Shown piece by piece: positions 15,986 through 24,310 of a DNA stretch of 35,482 bases. Below the pieces are notes generated by a model. That model had not been told where the DNA came from, did no database searches, and worked only from the letters and a program-made list of their open reading frames with translations. Position 1 is the stretch's first letter. Every line of letters starts with the position of its first letter. Both the position numbers and the translations under genes were made by a program. This DNA comes from Streptomyces bobili (GTDB lineage: Bacteria > Actinomycetota > Actinomycetes > Streptomycetales > Streptomycetaceae), in assembly GCF_002154575.1 (NCBI RefSeq), contig NZ_MUBA01000178.1, positions 1 to 35,482 on the forward strand. Direction: 5' to 3'.

Positions 15986-17005
15986 TCAGACCCTCGCCGC
16001 CGCCCCCGTGCCCGGCTCCGCCCCGGTCTCCCGCTCCGCCTCCGGGTCGTGCGACCGGCGCTTGGCGATGACCGCGCACACCATGAGCTGCATCTGGTGG
16101 AAGAGCATCAGGGGCAGGACGGCGAGCGAGGCGTGGGCGCCGAACAGGACGCTCGCCATGGGAAGTCCCGAGGCCAGGGACTTCTTGGAGCCGGCGAACT
16201 GGATCGCGATCCGGTCCGCGCGGTCGAACCCGAGCGCCTTGGAGCCGTACCAGGTCAGCGCGAGCATGACGGCGAGCAGTACGGCCTCGACGGCCAGCAG
16301 ACCGGCGAGCCGGGCGGGGCTGACCTGGTGCCAGATGCCCTGGACCATGCCCTCGCTGAACGCCGTGTAGACGACCAGGAGGATCGAGCCGCGGTCGACG
16401 TAGCCGAGGACCTTCTTGTGCCGGGCGACGAATCCGCCGATCCAGCGGCGCAGCAGCTGCCCCGCCATGAAGGGCACGAGCAGTTGCAGCACGATCTCGA
16501 CGACGGAGTCCGCGGAGAATCCGCCGCTGCCGCCGAGCAGGGCGGCCGCGAGCAGCGGCGTGACGACGATGCCGGCCAGGGAGGAGAAGGAGCCGGCGCA
16601 GATCGCGGCGGGCACGTTGCCGCGGGCGATCGAGGTGAAGGCGATGGAGGACTGGATGGTCGAGGGGACCAGGGTCAGGAACAGCAGTCCCTGGTAGAGC
16701 GGGTCGGTGAGGATCACCGGAACGAGGCCGCGGGTTGCCATGCCCAGCAGCGGGAAGATCACGAAGGTGAAGGCGAGGACGGTGACGTGCAGCCGCCAGT
16801 GCCTGAGCCCGTCCATCGCCTCCCGCGTGGACAGGCGGGCGCCGTACAGGAAGAACAGGAAGGCGATCGCGGCCGTGGAGGCGCCGGAGGCCACGTCGGC
16901 GGCGGAGCCGCGGGCCGGCAGGAGCGCCGCGAGGCCGACCGTGCCGAGCAGCAGCAGGATGTACGGGTCGATCGGCATCCAGCGCGGCCGGTGCAGGCGT
17001 TTCAC
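15986..17005 (-). CDS. Bile acid:sodium symporter family (BASS) transporter
   Basis: A 339-residue membrane protein with about 9-10 helices, beginning PIDPYILLLLGTVGLAALLP. Family motifs include FLFFLYGARLSTREA, FLTLVPSTIQSSIAFTSIARGN and the late FAGSKKSLASGLPMASVLF. The family moves organic anions such as bile acids, 2-oxo acids or pantoate, usually with sodium; the bacterial 7TM-type members have unknown substrates. The GTG at 17005 (KRLHRPRWMPIDP) is preferred over the ATG at 17134, because the longer version adds 43 Arg/Asp/Gly-rich residues that overlap the divergent regulator. A GGAG lies 4 bases before this GTG. It is transcribed away from a LysR gene that probably controls it. Confidence 0.88.
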   Translation of the reverse strand: MKRLHRPRWMPIDPYILLLLGTVGLAALLPARGSAADVASGASTAAIAFLFFLYGARLSTREAMDGLRHWRLHVTVLAFTFVIFPLLGMATRGLVPVILTDPLYQGLLFLTLVPSTIQSSIAFTSIARGNVPAAICAGSFSSLAGIVVTPLLAAALLGGSGGFSADSVVEIVLQLLVPFMAGQLLRRWIGGFVARHKKVLGYVDRGSILLVVYTAFSEGMVQGIWHQVSPARLAGLLAVEAVLLAVMLALTWYGSKALGFDRADRIAIQFAGSKKSLASGLPMASVLFGAHASLAVLPLMLFHQMQLMVCAVIAKRRSHDPEAERETGAEPGTGAAARV

Positions 17006-17145
17006 GGTGCTCCACTTGCTCGTTCTTGCTCGTATCGCTCGTTCGTCGGGGTGAACCCCGGGGCCCAGGGGCCCCCGTCCATCGTCCTCCTCCGCCCCGT
17101 GATCGGGAATCCGGTACACCGCTCTCACTGTCATCGCGTTTCGTG

Positions 17146-18072
17146 ATGGCCGCTACCCTGGCCGGTGTGTACGAACCGTCCCAGCTGCGCACCTTCCTGG
17201 CCGTCGCGCAGACGCTGAGCTTCACGCAGGCCGCCAGGCGGCTCGGGCTGCGCCAGTCGACCGTCAGCCAGCACGTCCGGCGGCTGGAGGACGCCGCCGG
17301 GCGGACGCTGTTCACCCGCGACACGCACTCGGTCGAGCTGACCGAGGACGGCGAGGCGATGCTCGGGTTCGCGCGCCGGATCCTGGAGGTGCACGAGCAG
17401 GCGACGGCGTTCTTCACGGGTACCCGGCTGCGCGGCCGGCTGCGCTTCGGGGCATCGGAGGACTTCGTGCTGACGCGGCTGCCGGAGATCCTGGAGGGCT
17501 TCCGGCACGACCATCCCGAGGTCGACCTGGAGCTGACCGTGGAGCTGTCCGGCACGCTGCACGAGCAGCTCGCGGCCGGGAAGCTGGACCTGGTGCTGGC
17601 CAAGCGGCGCCCCGAGGACCCGCGCGGCGAGCTGGTGCGCCACGACGAGCTGGTGTGGATCGGCGCGGACCGGCTGCGGCTGCACGCCGACCGGCCGGTG
17701 CCGCTGATCGTCTTCCCGCCGCCGGGGATCACCCGCGCGCTCGCTCTGGAGGCACTGGAGCGGCAGGGGCGGGCGTGGCGGATCGTGTGCACGAGCGGCA
17801 GCCTGAACGGGCTCATCGCGGCGGCCCGCGCGGGCCTGGGCGTGATGGCGCACTCGCGCGGCCTGATCCCGCCGGGTCTGGTCCGCGTCCCGGACCGGGC
17901 GGGCCTGCCCGAGCTGGGCCGCATCGAGTTCGTCCTGGTGCAGGGGCGGCGGCGTACGGCGGCACAGGGGGCGGCGGACGCGCTCGCGGCGGCGATCCTG
18001 GCGAGCGGCGACCGGCTGCACCGGGGCGGACCGCGCCCGGCAGAACCGGACGGGACGAGCGGCACCGGCTGA
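17146..18072 (+). CDS. LysR-family transcriptional regulator
   Basis: A 308-residue regulator. The N-terminal helix-turn-helix (QLRTFLAVAQTLSFTQAARRLGLRQSTVSQHVRRLE) is diagnostic of LysR. The effector-binding domain follows from about residue 95. ATG at 17146 is given. GTG at 17167 (YEPSQLRTF) matches the usual LysR N-terminus better and could be the real start, perhaps on a leaderless transcript, since neither codon has a clear ribosome site. It is divergent from the BASS transporter gene, with about 140 bases between the chosen starts, the classic arrangement for LysR control of a neighbour. Confidence 0.91.
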   Translation: MAATLAGVYEPSQLRTFLAVAQTLSFTQAARRLGLRQSTVSQHVRRLEDAAGRTLFTRDTHSVELTEDGEAMLGFARRILEVHEQATAFFTGTRLRGRLRFGASEDFVLTRLPEILEGFRHDHPEVDLELTVELSGTLHEQLAAGKLDLVLAKRRPEDPRGELVRHDELVWIGADRLRLHADRPVPLIVFPPPGITRALALEALERQGRAWRIVCTSGSLNGLIAAARAGLGVMAHSRGLIPPGLVRVPDRAGLPELGRIEFVLVQGRRRTAAQGAADALAAAILASGDRLHRGGPRPAEPDGTSGTG

Positions 18073-18387
18073 CGGCACGGGACGCGCGGAGGGGGTGACG
18101 GAATCGGTCGCTCCGGCGCTGGACCGAGGGGGTGCGGCGACGCGCCGCCGCCTCTTCGCGCCGGGGGTCCCGCCCCGTAAGAGGGTCGGGCGGATTCGGT
18201 GGAGATTACGGCACCGAAACTTACTCTTCCGTCAGCTTTGTGTCCGACCCTTCCGCATGTGAGCCCATTTTCCCGCAGCTACCGGCGCGGACGAGACCAT
18301 CGGCCGCTTTCCGGACCCCTCCCGCCCCGCGCGGGGGTGGGGTAGCTTTCACGGCGCTGTGCGGCCATGAGAAGCGGGAGGTGGGGT
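18073..18387 (+). promoter_or_regulatory. Upstream region of the acyl-CoA ligase gene, with an imperfect inverted repeat
   Basis: I see no gene in these 315 bases. An AT-richer stretch at 18217-18239 holds an imperfect inverted repeat: AAA-CTTAC (to 18224), six bases, GTCAG-CTTT (from 18231). It could be an operator for a fatty-acid-responsive regulator. TAGCTT at 18343-18348 is a possible -10. The ribosome site GGAGGT at 18377-18382, 5 bases before a TTG codon, decides the start of the following gene. Confidence 0.4.
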
Positions 18388-20214
18388 TTGCGGGAGTTCA
18401 CCAACCCTCCGTCGGCGTCGCCACCGCCCGTGGGCGGTCTGGCCGACGTCGTGTTCCAGCACGCCCAGGACGACCCGCGGCACATCGCGCTCGGCCGCAA
18501 GGACGAGCGCGGCGAGTGGCGGGACGTGACCTCCGGCGAGTTCCGCGACGAGGTCCTCGCCCTCGCCAAGGGCCTCCTCGCCCAGGGCATCCGGTTCGGC
18601 GACCGCGTCGCGATCATGTCCCGCACCCGCTACGAGTGGACCCTCTTCGACTTCGCCCTGTGGACCATCGGCGCCCAGGTCGTCCCCGTCTACTCCACGT
18701 CCTCGGCAGAGCAGTGCTTCTGGATGCTGTACGACTCCGAGGTGACCGCCGCGATAGTCGAGCACGAGGACCACGCGATGACGATCGCCACCGTCATCGA
18801 CCGCCTCCCCCGGCTGCACAGGCTGTGGCAGCTGGACGCGGGCTGCGTACAGGAGCTGTACGACGCCGGCGCCCACATCGAGGACGAGGTGGTGCACCGG
18901 CACCGGGAGGCCGTCACCCCCGACTCGACCGCGACGATCATCTACACGTCCGGGACCACGGGCCGTCCCAAGGGCTGTGTCATCTCGCACGGCAACTTCA
19001 TGTTCGAGGCGGACACCGTCATCGAGCGCTGGGAGCCGGTGTTCCACTCCAGGAAGGGCGACGAGGCGGCGACGCTGCTGTTCCTGCCGCTCGCGCACGT
19101 CTTCGGCCGGATGGTGCAGATCGCCGCGATCCGCGGCCGGGTCCGCTTCGGTCACCAGCCCCAGCTGAACGCCGCCGCCCTGCTGCCCGACCTGGCCGCG
19201 TTCCGGCCGACCTTCTTCCTCGCCGTGCCCTACATCTTCGAGAAGGTCTTCAACGCGGCGCGCCGCAAGGCCGAGCGGGAGGGCAGGGCCGGGCCGTTCG
19301 AGAAGGCCGTCGAGGTGGCCGTCGACTACGCGGAGGCCGTCGAGGCGAAGGCGTGGGGCACCGGGCCGGGCCCCACGGCGGGCCTGCGCATGCAGCACCA
19401 GCTGTTCGACAAGCTCGTCTACTCCAAGGTGCGCGCGGCCATGGGCGGCCGGGTCCGGCATGCCATGTCCGGCGGCTCGGCGATGGACCGCAGGCTCGGA
19501 CTGTTCTTCGCCGGCGCGGGCGTGCAGATCTACGAGGGCTACGGCCTCACCGAGACCACCGCGGCCGCCACCGCCAACCCGCCCGGCCGCACCCGCTACG
19601 GCACCGTCGGCCAGCCCATCCCCGGGCTGACCGTGCACATCGCGGACGACGGCGAGATCTGGCTGCGCGGCGACAACGTCTTCCAGGGGTACCTCAACAA
19701 CCCCAAGGCCACCGACGAGACCCTGCACGAGGGCTGGCTCGCCACCGGCGATCTCGGCTCCCTCGACGAGGACGGCTACCTCACCATCACCGGCCGCAAG
19801 AAGGAGATCCTGGTCACCTCCAGCGGCAAGAGCGTTTCACCGGCGCTGCTGGAGGAACGTGTCCGGGACCATCCGCTGGTGAACCAGTGCCTCCTCGTCG
19901 GCAACGACCGGCCGTTCGTCGCCGCTCTGGTCACCCTCGATCAGGAAGCGGTCGAACACTGGCTTCAGATGCGCAGGAAACCCCAGCTTCCGCCCGCCGA
20001 GCTGGTGAGCGATCCGGACCTGGAGGCCGAGGTGCGCCGGGCCGTCGTGGCGGCGAACACGCTGGTGTCGCAGGCGGAGTCGATCCGCACGTTCCGCATC
20101 CTCGCCCAGCCGTTCACCGAGGAGCACGGCCTGCTCACCCCGTCCCTCAAGCTGAAGCGCAAGGCCATCGAGAACACGTACGCCGACGAGGTCGACGCGC
20201 TGTACCGGACGTGA
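18388..20214 (+). CDS. Long-chain fatty acid--CoA ligase (AMP-forming)
   Basis: A 608-residue ANL-superfamily enzyme that activates fatty acids with ATP and CoA. The P-loop motif is IIYTSGTTGRPKG, followed by YEGYGLTETTAA (A5), GWLATGDLG (A7), and ITGRKKEILVTSSGKSVSP with the late KLKRKAI (A10 Lys region). Length and motifs fit the FadD15-like branch. TTG at 18388 is chosen over ATG at 18367 because GGAGGT lies exactly 5 bases before TTG. The product then starts REFTNPP, the beginning I recall for this family in actinomycetes. It is monocistronic in appearance, with an aldo/keto reductase gene 175 bases downstream. Confidence 0.93.
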   Translation: MREFTNPPSASPPPVGGLADVVFQHAQDDPRHIALGRKDERGEWRDVTSGEFRDEVLALAKGLLAQGIRFGDRVAIMSRTRYEWTLFDFALWTIGAQVVPVYSTSSAEQCFWMLYDSEVTAAIVEHEDHAMTIATVIDRLPRLHRLWQLDAGCVQELYDAGAHIEDEVVHRHREAVTPDSTATIIYTSGTTGRPKGCVISHGNFMFEADTVIERWEPVFHSRKGDEAATLLFLPLAHVFGRMVQIAAIRGRVRFGHQPQLNAAALLPDLAAFRPTFFLAVPYIFEKVFNAARRKAEREGRAGPFEKAVEVAVDYAEAVEAKAWGTGPGPTAGLRMQHQLFDKLVYSKVRAAMGGRVRHAMSGGSAMDRRLGLFFAGAGVQIYEGYGLTETTAAATANPPGRTRYGTVGQPIPGLTVHIADDGEIWLRGDNVFQGYLNNPKATDETLHEGWLATGDLGSLDEDGYLTITGRKKEILVTSSGKSVSPALLEERVRDHPLVNQCLLVGNDRPFVAALVTLDQEAVEHWLQMRRKPQLPPAELVSDPDLEAEVRRAVVAANTLVSQAESIRTFRILAQPFTEEHGLLTPSLKLKRKAIENTYADEVDALYRT

Positions 20215-20248
20215 ACCGCGGACCCGCGTTCCGGATCCCGGACACGCG

Positions 20249-20286
20249 ACACCGGTTGCCGGACACCGGTTGCCGGACACCGGCCC
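20249..20286. repeat. 14-base tandem repeat
   Basis: ACACCGGTTGCCGG is present twice in tandem (20249-20262, 20263-20276), followed by a partial third copy. It follows the ligase stop by 34 bases. The CCGGT/ACCGG content lets it fold, so it may act as a terminator. Confidence 0.6.
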
Positions 20287-20389
20287 TGGGATTTGAGGAC
20301 CGCGAATTCCGCAGTCAGGAATGCATCACGCCCCGTGATCGTTGACCATGGGAGTACCACTTGACGGACAACCGAAGGATCAAGAGCTC

Positions 20390-21226
20390 GTGAGCAGCAA
20401 GGTCCCCCCGATCATCCTGAACAACGGCGTCGAGATGCCCCAGCTGGGCTTCGGTGTCTGGCAGGTGCCGGACGACGAGGCCGAGCAGGCGGTGGCCACC
20501 GCGCTGGAGGCCGGGTACCGCAGCATCGACACAGCGGCGATCTACGGCAACGAGGAGGGCACCGGCAAGGCACTCGCCGCCTCGGACGTGGCCCGCGAGG
20601 ACCTCTTCGTCACCACAAAGCTCTGGAACAGCGACCAGGGGTACGACGCGACACTGCGCGCGTTCGACGCCTCGCTGGAGAAGCTGGGCCTGGACTACCT
20701 CGACCTGTACCTGATCCACTGGCCGCTGCCGGCCCGCGGTACCTACGTCGACACGTACAAGGCGTTCGAGAAGCTTCTCGCGGACGGCCGCACGCGGGCC
20801 ATCGGCGTCTCCAACTTCCTGCCGGAGCACCTGGAGCGGCTGATCGCCGAGACCTCGGTCATCCCCGCGGTCAACCAGATCGAGCTGCACCCCTATCTCC
20901 AGCAGCACGCCTCGCGGGAGTTCCACGCGGAGCAGGGCATCGCCACCGAGGCCTGGTCCCCGCTGGGCCAGGGCAAGGGGCTGCTGGAGGTACCGGCGAT
21001 CGTCGCCATCGCCCGCAAGCACAACCGCACCCCGGCCCAGGTCGTGCTGCGCTGGCACCTCCAGCTCGGCAACGTCGTGATCCCGAAGTCCGTGACGCCG
21101 TCGCGGATCAAGGAGAACATCGAGGTGTTCGACTTCAGCCTGGACACCGAGGACCTGGCCGCGATCAGCGCGCTGAACGAGGACCGGCGGATCGGCCCGG
21201 ACCCGGCCGCGTTCGACATCGGCTGA
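20390..21226 (+). CDS. Aldo/keto reductase
   Basis: A 278-residue NADPH-dependent (beta/alpha)8 reductase of the 2,5-diketo-gluconate reductase type. The catalytic tetrad is complete: Asp47 and Tyr52 (SIDTAAIYGNE), Lys77 (VTTKLW) and His110 (LIHWP). The cofactor motif IPKSVTPSRIKEN is near the C-terminus. GTG at 20390 gives the usual family length and has AAGGA about 10 bases upstream. ATG at 20348 would add 14 residues not expected in the family. The substrate is unknown. The nearby ligase gene is co-oriented, but the gap suggests separate transcription. Confidence 0.92.
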   Translation: MSSKVPPIILNNGVEMPQLGFGVWQVPDDEAEQAVATALEAGYRSIDTAAIYGNEEGTGKALAASDVAREDLFVTTKLWNSDQGYDATLRAFDASLEKLGLDYLDLYLIHWPLPARGTYVDTYKAFEKLLADGRTRAIGVSNFLPEHLERLIAETSVIPAVNQIELHPYLQQHASREFHAEQGIATEAWSPLGQGKGLLEVPAIVAIARKHNRTPAQVVLRWHLQLGNVVIPKSVTPSRIKENIEVFDFSLDTEDLAAISALNEDRRIGPDPAAFDIG

Positions 21227-21250
21227 GTTCCAGGACCGCAGCGGAACAGC

Positions 21251-21294
21251 GCGCGAAGGGCGCCCCTCTGGATTCCAGGGGGCGCCCTTCGCGC
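21251..21294. terminator. Strong bidirectional terminator
   Basis: A perfect 16-bp stem, GCGCGAAGGGCGCCCC (21251-21266) with its complement at 21279-21294. Inside the loop CTGG/CCAG pair again, leaving a 3-base ATT tip. It lies between the convergent aldo/keto reductase and methyltransferase genes and would stop both transcripts. Confidence 0.85.
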
Positions 21295-21333
21295 ACGGAC
21301 GTCGTGCTGACGCGCTGCTCAAAGCCTTCGTCC

Positions 21334-22302
21334 TCAGACCGGCTTGACCGCCGTGTGCACCGAGTGGGCGGCCAGCACGAACAGGTCCTGCCTGCGGTGC
21401 ACGCTCGCCGGGTCCCGCGGGTCGAGCAGCCGGTCGAGTACGGCCCGGTCGCCCGGGTCGAGGGTGTCGCCGAAGTTGTCGCGCAGGCGGCCGAAGTAGT
21501 CGGCGATGTAGGCGCGGGCCCGATCGGAGGCGGGGGCCGGCAGATCGAGCAGGAAGCTGCGGCTGCGGGCGTGCTTCAGGCCCGCAGCGCTCAGCAGCGC
21601 GGCCCAGTCCTCGGCCTCCTCGACGACTCCGGGCAGGTCGGCCCGCATCTGGGCGAACCACTCCGTCTCCAGCGCGTCGAGGCGCGCTTCCAGACCGGGG
21701 CGGCCGAATCCGAGGTCGCGCGGCAGGAACCGGCTCGGCAGGCCGCCCTCCATGATGGCCAGGGTGCCGCCGGGCGCCAGCCGCTCGGCGAACGCGGCGA
21801 GGGCGGCGCGCTGGTCACCGAGGTGGTGCAGACTGCGGCCGGCCCAGATCAGGTCGGCGGGGTACTCCAACTCGTCCAGGGCACCGGGGAGTTCACCGAC
21901 CAGTGTGCCGAATCGGTCGCCGTGGCCGAGCCGGTCGGCCCGTGCCCGCGCCCGCTCCAGGAGCGGTCCGGAACCGTCGGCGGCCATGATTCGCGCACCC
22001 GGGAACACCTCGGCGAACAGACAGGACACCACGCCGGGTCCACTGCCGGCGTCGACGATCAGCCCCGGCTCGGTCACCTCCTTGCCGAGCCAGGACAAGG
22101 CCTTCTCGTACAGAGGCATGAACAGTTCGGCCTGGGCCTCGAGATGCGGAGCCATCGCGGCCCAGTCGATCTCGGTGCCGTGACCATGACCATCACCGTG
22201 AGCGTGACCGTGGTGGGCCTCGGACGCCTGCCCGTCGCGGGCGTGCCCCTCGTGCCGGTGCGGTTCATGTGGTTCGTGCTGTTCGTGCTGCTCATGCGCC
22301 AT
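21334..22302 (-). CDS. Class I SAM-dependent methyltransferase with a histidine-rich N-terminus
   Basis: A 322-residue protein. The core Rossmann methyltransferase has the SAM site VDAGSGPG (residues 83-90), an acidic motif II (MAADGSG) and the post-motif PADLIWAGRSLHHL. Residues 3-41 contain 13 histidines in HEQHEQ, HEPHEPHRHEGH and HHGHAHGDGHGHG blocks, which looks like a metal-binding tail (Ni, Zn or Co). ATG at 22302 has GAGAGG about 9 bases upstream. The substrate is unknown. The His-rich tail is not part of the catalytic fold. It may store or deliver a metal, or be a family quirk. Confidence 0.88.
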   Translation of the reverse strand: MAHEQHEQHEPHEPHRHEGHARDGQASEAHHGHAHGDGHGHGTEIDWAAMAPHLEAQAELFMPLYEKALSWLGKEVTEPGLIVDAGSGPGVVSCLFAEVFPGARIMAADGSGPLLERARARADRLGHGDRFGTLVGELPGALDELEYPADLIWAGRSLHHLGDQRAALAAFAERLAPGGTLAIMEGGLPSRFLPRDLGFGRPGLEARLDALETEWFAQMRADLPGVVEEAEDWAALLSAAGLKHARSRSFLLDLPAPASDRARAYIADYFGRLRDNFGDTLDPGDRAVLDRLLDPRDPASVHRRQDLFVLAAHSVHTAVKPV

Positions 22303-22452
22303 GGTGGTCAGCCTCTCGTCCGTCGTGCTGACAGCGTGCGTCGACGCACCGGCCGGAGGCCACCGCTGTTGCCGGGACGGCAAAAAACAGCAAGCGGTTT
22401 CCCAGGGAAACGCGGCCCGGCCGCTCCCGTGGACGGAAGCGGCCGGACACTG

Positions 22453-22485
22453 CGCCGGGGCAGGGCGGGGCGGTGATCCCCGGCG
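22453..22485 (-). terminator. Hairpin downstream of the GH6 gene
   Basis: CGCCGGGG (22453-22460) and CCCCGGCG (22478-22485) form an 8-bp stem with a 17-base loop, 19 bases after the GH6 stop codon in the direction of transcription. Confidence 0.45.
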
Positions 22486-22504
22486 GGTCATTCGGTTGCG
22501 GCGG

Positions 22505-24229
22505 TTACGGCAGGGGCGGGTACGCGTTCTGCATCAGCTGCTGGAACTGGGCGGAGAACCAGTGCCCGGAGACCGGCGCGTTCGGCAGGGCGCCGGACAT
22601 GCTGTTGCCGTTGCGCGGGTTGCCCGTGTACGTCGGGTCGCACATCCGGTCGAAACCCTTGCCCTCGTCGTTCGGGATGGCGCTGCTGGAGCCGTCGGAC
22701 TCGCCCGGCGGCTTGACCCAGACGTAGGCGTCGATCCCGGCCGCGGGGGCCGCCTGCGGACGTTCGCCGAGGCCGGCACCCGCCTGGTTGCACCAGTTGC
22801 CGATGTGGATGCGGCGGTCGTAGCGACCGCCTTCGATGTACGTGTCGACGGTGGTCGTGGCGCCCGGTCCGGCGGGCCGGGCGGTGCCGCCCCAGCCGTT
22901 GCGGGAGGTGTCGATCAGCATGCCGATACCGGAGTTGAAGCCGGTCGTCACCAGCTGGTTGCGGAAGCCCTGGGCGAAGGACAGCTCGTCGACGTAGCGG
23001 TTCCAGTCGACCCACTTCGACTCGCGGACCGACTTGCCGGCCACGTTGTCGTTGATGGTGAAGTTGTTCTCCTTCAGGGCGCTGTAGTTGGCCGTGTTGG
23101 TGATGAAGCCGTGGACGTCGTTGACGGTGGCGCCCTCCGCGGTCGCCGCCTCCTTGAACAGGGCGGCGCTGGGGGCGAAGTTGTCGTCCCAGCCGATCCA
23201 GCCGTGGTGGCCCGCGTCGATGTAGTTGTAGACGTTGGGCGCGTCACCGAGCTTGTTCAGGGCGTAGCCGACGCCCTTCTGGTAGTTGCCGTTGGCCTTC
23301 ATCACGTCGCACTGCGGCGTGGCCGTGGGGCGGCTGCCGGTGTTGGTGACGAGGTTGGGCAGCGAGTCGATCTCGATGGTGTTGACGATGCGCAGCCCGG
23401 CGTACTTGGAGTCGGCGAGGATCGCCGCGATGGGGTCGATGTACTGCGTCTTGTACTTGTCGATCTCCGTCGGGCCCAGCTCGCCGTTGGAGGCGAGGGC
23501 GGCGCAGTCACGGCCGGGCAGGTTGTAGATGACCAGCTGGACGACGAGTTCGCCGGAGCCCTTCTGCGTCAGTGCCGCGTCGAGGTGGTCGCGCAGGCCC
23601 ATGCCGCCGTTGACGCCGTTGATCGCGGCGATGCGGTCGAGCCAGACGGCGGTGGGCTGGTTGGAGACACGGCTGCCGCCCGGTTCGGCCGCGGCCTTCG
23701 CCGACCACTCGGGGTTCACGTACACCTTGGCGCCGGCGTAGGGGTTGTCGACCTTGGTGCTCGGACCGGTCGGACCGGGGTCCGTCGGACCGGGGTCGGT
23801 GGGGCCGCCGCCGTCGACGTTGCAGGTGACGCCGTCGAGGGTGAAGGTCGCCGGGACCGCGTTGCTGCCGCTGTAGGTGCCCTGGAACCCGAAGCTGGCC
23901 GAACCGCCCGTCGCCAGCGTGCCGTTGTAGCTCTCGTTGGCGGCGGTGACGGCCGCGCCGGACTGGGTGACCTTCGCGTTCCAGGCGTTGGTGACCTTCT
24001 GGCTCCCGGCGTACGACCACTTCACGGCCCAACTCGACTTGGCGGCCGAGTTGTTGGTGACGGTGACGCTGGCGGTGAAGCCACTGCCCCAGTCGTTCTG
24101 CACCTTGTAGTCGACGGTGCAGGGCGCGGCGGCGATGCCGGCGTCACCGGGGACGACGGCGAGTGCCGTCCCGGAGGCACCGGCGACCAACGCCAGTGCG
24201 GCGAGTATCGCTGTTCTGCTACGGCTCAT
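22505..24229 (-). CDS. Secreted GH6 cellobiohydrolase with N-terminal CBM2
   Basis: A 574-residue secreted exo-cellulase that releases cellobiose from chain ends. It has a signal peptide (about 1-35, ending AGIAAA), a family 2 cellulose-binding module (37-137, framed by Cys37 and Cys136), a repeated PTDPGP linker (143-157) and a GH6 catalytic domain (about 160-574). The YNLPGRDCAALAS motif places the probable catalytic acid at Asp241. The long loops around the YIDAGHHGWIGW and NWCNQAGAGLGERP regions suggest a cellobiohydrolase and not an endoglucanase. The start has GAAGGAAA upstream. No CebR-type box is found directly in front. The nearest is upstream of the decayed GH5 gene on the same strand, 81 bases of spacer away from that gene's end. 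Confidence 0.94.
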   Translation of the reverse strand: MSRSRTAILAALALVAGASGTALAVVPGDAGIAAAPCTVDYKVQNDWGSGFTASVTVTNNSAAKSSWAVKWSYAGSQKVTNAWNAKVTQSGAAVTAANESYNGTLATGGSASFGFQGTYSGSNAVPATFTLDGVTCNVDGGGPTDPGPTDPGPTGPSTKVDNPYAGAKVYVNPEWSAKAAAEPGGSRVSNQPTAVWLDRIAAINGVNGGMGLRDHLDAALTQKGSGELVVQLVIYNLPGRDCAALASNGELGPTEIDKYKTQYIDPIAAILADSKYAGLRIVNTIEIDSLPNLVTNTGSRPTATPQCDVMKANGNYQKGVGYALNKLGDAPNVYNYIDAGHHGWIGWDDNFAPSAALFKEAATAEGATVNDVHGFITNTANYSALKENNFTINDNVAGKSVRESKWVDWNRYVDELSFAQGFRNQLVTTGFNSGIGMLIDTSRNGWGGTARPAGPGATTTVDTYIEGGRYDRRIHIGNWCNQAGAGLGERPQAAPAAGIDAYVWVKPPGESDGSSSAIPNDEGKGFDRMCDPTYTGNPRNGNSMSGALPNAPVSGHWFSAQFQQLMQNAYPPLP

Positions 24230-24310
24230 GAGTGCGGGTTTCCTTCTCGGTCGCGGGTGTCGATGGGTGCGCGGTTCCCTAGCGGTTGCGGTGGTCGGGT
24301 GGTGCTGGTG

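Noticed and set aside
15000..18065. 1021-codon minus-strand frame
   Set aside because: Antisense to fdhD and LysR and out of frame with the symporter; no recognisable domain.
24258..24290. Possible CebR box before GH6 (TGGGTGCGCGGTTCCC)
   Set aside because: Spacing of the half-sites is wrong; it does not fit the 14-bp palindrome.
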